From Streptomyces sp. Je 1-79 (lineage in GTDB: Bacteria > Actinomycetota > Actinomycetes > Streptomycetales > Streptomycetaceae): DNA of 64,000 nucleotides. The translations under genes and the position numbers were made by a program. Below, piece by piece: positions 52,901-61,900 of the stretch. Location of the stretch: assembly GCF_025195125.1 (NCBI RefSeq), contig NZ_JAMGSL010000021.1:1-64000 (forward strand), read 5' to 3'. Every line of letters begins with the position of its first letter. The first letter of the stretch is position 1. Under the pieces are notes generated by a model. That model ran no database searches, had not been told where the DNA came from, and saw only the letters and a program-made list of their open reading frames with translations.

Positions 52901-55900
52901 CGAGCTGCGGCCAGCGCTGCTCGGCGGTCTCGGCCGGCTCGCCGCTCAGGTCGACGAGCGTGAGCGGCATGGTGACCTCGTCGGCCGGCTCGACGATCTG
53001 GCTCACCCGGCCGTGGTCCATGACCAGGCGGGTGCGCAGCACCTCGTGCCGGGCGACCAGCTCGTCCAGGGTCGCGGAGAGGGCCTCGGTGTCCAGCGGG
53101 CCGCGCATGCGCACGACCGTGGCGCTGTTGTAGGCGCCGGTGTCGCCCTCCAGCTGGTCGAGGAACCAGAGGCGTTCCTGGCCGTAGGAGGCGGGCAGCG
53201 GGCCGGTGCGGGGCAGCGGGACGACCGGCTGGGAGACGTTTCCGCCGCCGGCGACGCCGTCGATGTACGCGGCGAGTTCCCGCACGGTCTGCTTCTCGAA
53301 CAGCGTGCGCAGCGCGATCTCGCAGCCGAACACCTTGCGGATCCGTGAGACGACCTGGGTCGCCATCAGGGAGTGGCCGCCGAGGTTGAAGAAGTTGCCC
53401 TCGGGACCGACCTCCGGTGCGCCGAGCACGTCCTGCCACAGGCCGGCCACCAGTTCCTCGGTGGGGGTCAGCGGCGAGCGCGGTCCGTCCTCGTGGCCGC
53501 CGGTCACCGACGAGGGCTCGGGGAGCGCCGCCCGGTCGATCTTGCGGTTCGGGGTCAGCGGGAAGGCGTCCAGCGCGACGACGAAGGCCGGGACCATGTA
53601 GTCCGGCAGCGCCTTGCGGACGAAGGCCTTCACCTCGTTGGCGACCGCCTTGGTGCCGGGCCGCGACACCACGTACGCGACCAGCGCGTTCTCGCCGCTC
53701 GCGTCCGCCCGCGCCATGACCAGGGCGTCCTGGACGTCGGGCGCGGCGCAGATCACGTGCTGCACCTCGTCCGTCTCGACGCGGTAGCCACGGATCTTGA
53801 CCTGGTTGTCGGCGCGGCCGAGGGGGGTGACGGAGCCGTCGGGGAGATAGCGGCCGAGGTCTCCGGTGCGGTACATCCGGTCGCCCTCGGTGGAGCCGAA
53901 CGGGCTGCGCACGAACTTGGCGGCGGTGAGCGCCTCGTCGTGGGCGTACCCCAGCGAGATGTGCGGGGAGCGGATGACGATCTCCCCCGGCTCGCCGACC
54001 CCGGCCTGCTGCCCGGCCGCGTCGAGCACCAGCAGCTGTACGTCCTTCATGCCGCGGCCGAGCGGGTAGGTGACACCCGGGTCGGTGTCGGCGACGCCGT
54101 GGGCCGCGGGCACCACGTAGTAGCCGACCGCGCGCTGCGTCTCGGTGGAGCCGTAGAGGTTGACGCAGGTCGCCGAGCCCGCCATGCGGGTGATGGCCCG
54201 CACGTCACGGCTGGTCAGCGTGTCGCCGAGGAAGAAGACCCGCTCCAGCAGCGGCAGCGTGCCCGGAGCGACCGACAGCTGGTCGAAGAGGCGCGCCATC
54301 GGAGGCGTCATGTGGCTGACCGAGACCTGCGCGGTACGGAACCACTGCGCCAGCCGGCCGGGGGTCTCGATGTCGAGCCGGTCGGGCACGCAGATCGTGG
54401 CGCCGGTGACCAGCGGTGTGAACACCTCGCGGTGCAGCGGGTCGTGGCTGATGCCGGAGAGCAGGCTGTAGCGGTCGGTCTCGCGCAGCCCGAAGGTCTC
54501 CACCATCCAGGGCACGAAGTGGGTCAGGGAGCCGTGCGCGCCCCGGATGCCCTTCGGCTTGCCGGTGGAACCCGAGGTGAACGCGATGTACGCGCAGTCC
54601 TGCGGCCCGACCTGGACCGCCTTGGCCGGCTCCGCCCCCTGCGGCACCAGGTGCCGGGCGTCCTCCAGCCGGGACGGCAGCTCGAAGCGGCAGTGCAGGG
54701 AGAACCCCTGGAGCGCGGTGTCCACCGCGAGCGGCACGGCTCCGGCGCCCTCCAGCTGGAGGAAGGCGCTCGGGCGGGCCACCGCGAGGCAGTCGGCGAT
54801 GCGGTCCGCCGGATAGCTCGGGTCGAGGATGGCGAACGAGGCACCGCTGCGCAGCACGGAGAGGATCGCCCAGACCAGCGAGGCGCTGCGCTCGCCGTAG
54901 ATGGCGACGACATCGCCCTTGGCGACGCCCTGCTGGGTCAGCAGCCCCGACATCGCGGCCGTCGCCCAGGCCAGGTCGCCGTAGGTCAGCTCCTGGCCCG
55001 GCTCGGTGATCGCGATCCGCTGCGGTTCACGGGCGGCCCGCCGGTCGAACTGCTCGACCACCGACCCGTACCAGGTCGTGTCCAGCGGCGCGGCCGGGTC
55101 GGGCAGCTCGCGGCGCGCCAGCGGCGTGTCGAGCCGCAGCGAGTCGATCGGGCTGCCGCTGTGGGCGACCGCCTGCTCGATGACCCTGACCCACTGGGCG
55201 AGCAGCTCGTTCGTCGTCGCCTCGTCGAAGCGGTCGGCGGAGTACATCAGGTCGAGCGTCAGCCCCGCCTGCGCCGGGTCGACGTAGAAGGTCAGGTCGA
55301 ACTTCGCGCCCAGGTCCGGGACGGCGAAGGTGTCGACCGTGAGGCCCGGCAGCTCGGCCTCGTGCGGCGGGATGTTGAGCAGGTTCAGGTAGACCTGGAA
55401 CAGCGGGGTGGTGGACAGGTCGCGCTCGGGGGCGAGCTTGCCGACCAGCGTCTCGAACGGGACGTCCTGGTGCTCGTACGCGTCGAGGGTGGTGGTGCGG
55501 ACCCGCTCCAGGAGCTCGGCGAAGGTCGGGTCGCCCGACAGGTCGGCGCGCAGCACCAGCGAGTTGATGAAGAAGCCGATGAGGTCCTCCACCTCGCGGT
55601 GGCGGCGGCCCGCGATGGGCACGCCGATCGCGAAGTCGCGCTGGCCGGCGAGGCGTCCGAGGGTGAGCTGGAGGGTCGCCGCGAGCACCATGAACAGGGT
55701 CGCCCCGGACTCGGCGGCGAGCCGCTCCATCGCCTCGCGCAGCTCCGGTGTGACGCTCGCCCGCACCCGGTGGCCCTGGGCGGCCGGGGCATCCGAGCCG
55801 CCGCGCGAGCTCGGCAGGTTCAGCGAGGGCAGCGCGTCGAGCTGCTCGCACCAGTACGCGACGGAGGCGTCGAGTCCGCCGTTGTCGAGCTGGTGGCGCT

Positions 55901-58900
55901 GCCAGCGGGAGAACTGCTCGTAGGTGACCTGGAGCGGGGGCAGCGGGGAGTTCGGCGCGTGGCCGGTCTCCTCGGCGTAGTAGTGCGTCAGGTCCCGCTT
56001 GAGGATCTCCATCGACCAGCCGTCGCCGACGATGTGGTGCAGGGTCAGGACCAGCACCGCGTCGTCGTGTCCGAGCTGGAGCAGCCGGACCCGCAGCAGC
56101 GGACCGGTGGACAGGTCCATCGGTTCCGCCGCCTCGCGCTCCACGAGGGCGAGGGCCTCGGCCGCGCGCTCCTCGGCGCTCACGCCGGTCAGCTCGGTGC
56201 GCGAGATCGTGACGTCGGCGCTGTCCAGGACGGCCTGCGTCAGGACGCCGTCGTCGTGGGAGACGACCGTGCGCAGCGTGGTGTGCCGGTCCACCAGGCG
56301 GGTGACGGCCCGCTGGAGGGCGGCCTCGTCGAGCTCACCGGTCAGCCGGATCGCGCCGGCCAGGTGGTAGCGCCCGGTGTGGGCGTTCTGGACGGAGCCG
56401 TTCTCGATCTCCTCCAGGAGCCAGAGCCGCTCCTGCATCACCGACAGCGGGGCGTCGCCCCCGTCGGCGGTGTGGGACGCGATCCCGCCGGAGGTGTCCC
56501 GGACGGCCGCGGCGTCGCAGAGCGCGGCGTACTCCCGGAGCACGGGCGCCTCGAACAGGGCCCGCAGCGGGACCGTACGGCCGAGCTCCTCGCTCACCTG
56601 CGAGGTGATCACGGTCGCGAGCAGGGAGTGGCCGCCGACGGTGAAGAAGTCATCGCCGGCGCCGACCATGTCGACGTCCAGGACCTGCGCCCAGACACGG
56701 GCGACGATCCGCTCGGTCTCCGTCTGCGGTTCGGCGAAGTCGGCGTGCGCGAAGTCGGCGCGGCGCGGGCGCCCGAGGCGGTTCGCGTCGATCTTGCCGC
56801 CGGGCAGCCGCGGCAGTTCACCGCGGACCACGAAAGCGGCCGGGACCATGTGCGGCGGCAGCTCGGCCGCGCACAGCCTCCCCAGCGTCTGCGGGGTCAG
56901 CTCCGGGTCGGCCGTCTCGACATGGGCCACCAGGACCCCGTCGACGCCCCTGACCACGGCCTGCGTCACACCGGCCAGGGCCAGCAGCACCGACTCGATC
57001 TCGGCGGGCTCGATCCGGTAGCCGCGCAGCTTGATCTGGCTGTCGCGACGGCCGCAGTAGTCCAGGGTCCCGTCGGCCCGCAGCCGGACGAGGTCGCCGG
57101 TGCGGTACATCCGGGCGTCGGGGCCGGCGGCGAACGGGTCGGGCAGGAAGTGGGCGGCGGTCAGCTCGGGCCGGTCGTGGTAGCCGAGGGCCAGGCCCGC
57201 GCCGCCGACGTACAGCTCGCCGACCGCTCCGGCGACCACCGGCCGCCGGTCCGCGTCCAGGACGTACGCCGTTCCGCCGGGCAGCACCGCGCCCAGCGAG
57301 GCGGGCCGCCCCGGCTCGCACGCGGCGGCCGTGATGACGACGGTGCACTCGGTGGGGCCGTACGCGTTGACGAAGCGCCGGCCCGGCTGCCACTGCTCGA
57401 CCAGCTCGGCACGGCAGGCCTCACCGCCCGACACCAGGGTCGTGAGCAGCGGCAGTTCGCGGGCGGGCAGGGACGCGATCACCGACGGCGGCAGCAGGCA
57501 GACGGAGATGGCGCGCTCGGCGAGGACATCGGCCAGCGCCTCGCCGACCAGGGCGTGCTCACGGCCGACGACACACAGGGTGCCGCCCGCGGCGAGCGTG
57601 GAGAAGATCTCCCAGACGGACGCGTCGAAGCTCAGGCTCGCGAACTGGAGCATGCGCGACGCGGCGTCGATCCCGAAGACACGCGCCTGGTTCGCCGTGA
57701 GGTTGGCGAGCGCGCGGTGGGAGACCAGCACGCCCTTGGGGCGGCCTGTGGAGCCCGAGGTGTACAGCAGGTAGGCGGCCGCGTCGGGGTCGGCCTGCGG
57801 GAGCGCCACCGCCCCGGTCGGGGCCTCGCGCAGCGCCTCCTCGACAAGGTCGCGGGTCACCAGACCGCGCGCCCCCGAGTCGGCCAGCATGAACTCCTTG
57901 CGCTCGGCCGGGTAGGCGGGGTCGATCGGCAGGTACGCCGCTCCGCAGCGCTGCGCCGCCAGTACGGCGACGACCGCCTCGACGGACGGCTCGACCGCCA
58001 CGGCGACGACGTCCCCGGGACGCACGGCGAACCGCTCCGCGATCACCCGGGCGACCTGGTCCACCCGCGTGCGCAGCTCGCCGTAGGTCAGCGCGCTGTC
58101 CGCGCCCTCCAGCGCGATCGCGTCGGCGCGGCTGTCGGCGATCCGCTCGAACTGCGCCCAGAAGGTGTCGGGCTGCCGCTCGTCGTCCGCCCCGGACGGC
58201 CAGCGGTCGAGTGCGGCCGCGGCCGAGGGGGTCTCGACGCGCTCGTCGGGCCGCTGCGCCATGGCGCGGGCCGTCTCGCCGAAGAGGCGGGCGATGAGCT
58301 GCGCCGTCTCGGGCCGGAACAGGTCCGAGTTGAACTCCAGCCAGCCCGTCAGCGGACCGCCGTCGTCGGTGATCTCGAAGGTCAGGTCGGTCTTGGCGGT
58401 ACCGGTGTACAGCGGGGCGGTCTCGACCCGCAGGCCGGGCAGGGCCGGCGAGGGCAGCGCGCCGCTGCGGACGTCGAGGATCGCCTGGAAGAGCGGGCTG
58501 CGGCTGGGGTCGCGGTCCTGGCCGCTCGCCTCCACGATCGTGGAGAACGGGACCCACTTGTGCGGCATCGCCTCGAGGGTGGTGGCACGGGCGCGGTCGA
58601 CGAGGTCGCGGCCGGTGGCTCCGCCCGGCGCCCGGAAGCAGAGCGGGACGGTGTTCACGAAGAAGCCGACGACGTCGTCGTACGCGCCGTCGTCCGGACG
58701 GTTGGCGTCGGGCACACCGATGACCACGCGCTCCTGGCCGGTCAGCCGGGAGAGGGTCGAGGACATGCACGCGGCGAGCGTCATGAAGACGGTCGCCCGC
58801 TGGTCCCGGGCGAGGGAGCGCAGCAGGTCCGAGTCGGCCTGGCTCAGCGTCAGCGGCACCCGCGCGCCGTCGAAGGTCTGCACGGCCGGCCGCGGCCGGT

Positions 58901-61900
58901 CGAAGGGCAGGTCGAGGGCGAGGGGCGCGCCACCGAGGTGCTCGGTCCAGAACTCCAGTCCGCGCCGGCCCTCGGCCGACTCCAGCCGGGCGCTCTCGTC
59001 GACCGCCCACCGGGCGTACTCGTGGACGACCGCGGGCGGTTCGCCGTCCGTGGCGCCGGAGCCTTGGGCGTACAGCCCGGCCAGCTCACCGGCGATGATC
59101 TCCATGGAGCGGCCGTCGGAGACGATGTGGTGGAAGGCCAGGAGCAGGGCGTGCTCGTCGGGCCCGAACTCCACCAGGGCGGCGCGCATCAGCGGCGGCG
59201 TGTCCAGCTCGAAGAGCCGCCGGGCGTGGCCGTCGACGAGCGCGGCCAGTTCCGCCTCGCGCCGTGCGGGCGTGACCGCGGTCCGGTCGAGCACCTCGAA
59301 GGGGCAGGCCAGGCCGGTGTGCACGAAGGGCACGGGCCGGCCGCCCTCGTCCTTGAAGCCGGTGCGCAGGGCGGGGTGGCGCTCGACGATCGCGTCGAGC
59401 GCGCCGCGCAGGACGTCCCGGTCGAGCTCCCCGTACAGCCGCAGGACACCCGGCACGACGTAGGCGGCGGAGCCGGGGGCGAACTTCTCCAGGAACCACA
59501 GCCGGCGCTGGCCCAGCGACAGGGTGGGCTCTGCCGCGGCGGGCAGGGCGGGCGCCTCGACGTCGGCCGGTGCGGTGGCGGCGAGTTCGGCGATCCGCGC
59601 CGCCTGGGCGCGGACGGTGACGGACTCGAAGAACATCCGCAGCGGAGGCTGTACGGAGAACTCCCGGCGCACCCGGGTGTTGAGGTCCGCGGCGCGCAGC
59701 GAGTGCCCGCCGAGCGCGAAGAAGTCCTCGTCGGGACCGACCCCGGCGACTTCGAGCACCTCGCACCAGAGGGCCGCGAGCCTGCTCTCCAGCGGCGACA
59801 TGTCGGCCGCGCCGGCCGAACGGGAGACCTCCAGGGCGAGTTCGCGGAGCGCGTGCGCGTCCACCTTGCCGTTGGAGGTGAGCGGGATCGAGTCGAGGAC
59901 GAGGAGCCGGCTCGGGACCATGTAGCTCGGCAGTTCACGGTTGAGCCAGTCCCGCAGACCGTCGGTGCCGACGCCTTCGCCGGTGACGGCGGCGATCAGC
60001 TCCGTCTCGCCCGTACCGCGTGAGGCGACCACGGCCGCCTCGGCGACCTCGGGGTGACGCCGCAGCGCCACGTCGACCTCGCCGAGCTCGATGCGGTAGC
60101 CGCGCACCTTCACCTGCTGGTCGGCGCGGCCGACGTAGCGCAGCTCGCCGTCGGCAGACCGGCGCACCAGGTCGCCGGTGGCGTACAGCCGCCGGCCCGG
60201 CTCGGTCGCGAACGGGTCGGGGACGAACCGCTCGGCGGTCTTGCGCGGGGCCGACGCGTAGCCGCGTCCGACACCGACACCGCCGATGTACGCCTCTCCC
60301 ACGACGCCGTCGGCGACGGGCCGCAGCTCGGCGTCGAGGACGTGGATCACCGCGTCGGTCATGTCGGCGCCGATGGAGACGTCACGGGCGCGGGCGACCT
60401 GACCCGACTCGGGACCGAGGTGGGCGACGGTCGAGCACACCGTGGTCTCGGTGGTGCCCCAGCGGTTGTACAGCTCGACGTGGCCGCGGTCGGCCGCGAA
60501 CCACTGCGCGAGCTTGTCGGGGTGCGCGGCCTCGCCGCCGATCAGGATCGAGCGCAGCGCCGGCGGCACCTGCGCACCGGCCTCCAGGGCGGTGACCAGC
60601 ACGTGGAAGAAGGCCGTCGGGATGTCGACCAGGGTGAGCCGCTGCTCCTCGCACCAGGCCCAGAACCGCTCGGGCGAGCCCAGCACCGACTCGTCGCGCT
60701 GCACCAGCGTCGCGCCCCGGGTCCAGGCGGAGAAGATCTCCTCCAGGCAGGGGTCGAAGGTGAGCGGCGCGAACTGCAGCACCCGGTCGCCCTCCGCGAC
60801 GTCGAAGGCGTCGAGGAAGGACAGCAGGTAGCTCACCAGCGAACGGTGCTCGATCTGCACGCCCTTGGGGCGGCCGGTCGAGCCCGAGGTGAAGATGACG
60901 TACGCCAGGTTGTCGCCGGTGACGGCGAGCGCGGGGCGGTCCTCGGGAAGGTCCGCTCCGGACTCCTCGTCGACGCGGGTCGCGGCCCCCAGGGAGCCCG
61001 CGAGGTCCGCGGTCGCGGCGTGGCACAGGATCCGCGCGCACCGCGCGTCGCCGACCATGTCGGCGAGCCGGGTCTGCGGCAGCGTCGGGTCCAGGGGCAC
61101 GAACGCGGCGCCGGACTTCATGACCGCGAGCATCGCGACGATCAGCTCGGGGGAGCGCTCCAGGCAGAGGCCGACGGTGTCCTCGGGGCCGAGGCCGTCC
61201 TGCCGCAGCCGGTGCGCGAGGCGGTTCGCCGCACGCTCCACCTGGGCGTACGTCAGCTCCACCGCGCCGGCCACGAGGGCGGTCGCGTCGGGGGTGCGGT
61301 CGGCCGTCGCCTCGAACAGCTCGTGGACGGAGGTGACACCCGGCAGGGCGCGGGCCGGCACGTCGGCCCGTGCGAGCGACTCGGTCGCACCGGCCAGCCG
61401 CAGCGCGGAGACCGGGGAGTCGCCCTGTACGACCATCTGCTCGAGCAGCTCCAGGAACTGCTGCCCCAGCTGCCCGGCGAGGGCCTCGTCGAAGCGGTCC
61501 GCGCGGACCAGCATGTGCGCGAGCAGGCCGCCGTCGGCCGGGACGGCGTGCAGGGTGATGTCGAACTGGGTGGCCAGCTCGCCGGCCGGGAACTGCTCCA
61601 GCGTGAGGTCTCCGAGGACCGCGCTGTCGCTGCCCGCGCCGAAGAGCACCGAGGTGACGTCGTCGGCGATCGCGTTGTGCGGCCGCTCGTAGACGACGGC
61701 CGTGTTGATGGCGGCCGAGGTGTTGCCCCGGGCGCGCAGCAGCTCGACGAGCCGGCTGACCGGGAAGTGCTGGTGGCCCAGCGACTGGCGCAGCTGCCGG
61801 CCGGTGCTGCGGATCAGCTCGGTGACGCTCGGGTGGGCGCCGGGCTCGGCGCGTACCGGAATGGTGTTGACGAAGTAGCCGAGGGTGTTGCGGAAGCGCG

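Noticed and set aside
53373..60023. 2216-codon open frame on the plus strand opposite the NRPS gene
   Set aside because: It is antisense to well-conserved C-A-PCP modules, is Arg/Gly/Val-rich without domains, and arises from the GC-biased third positions of the minus-strand gene.
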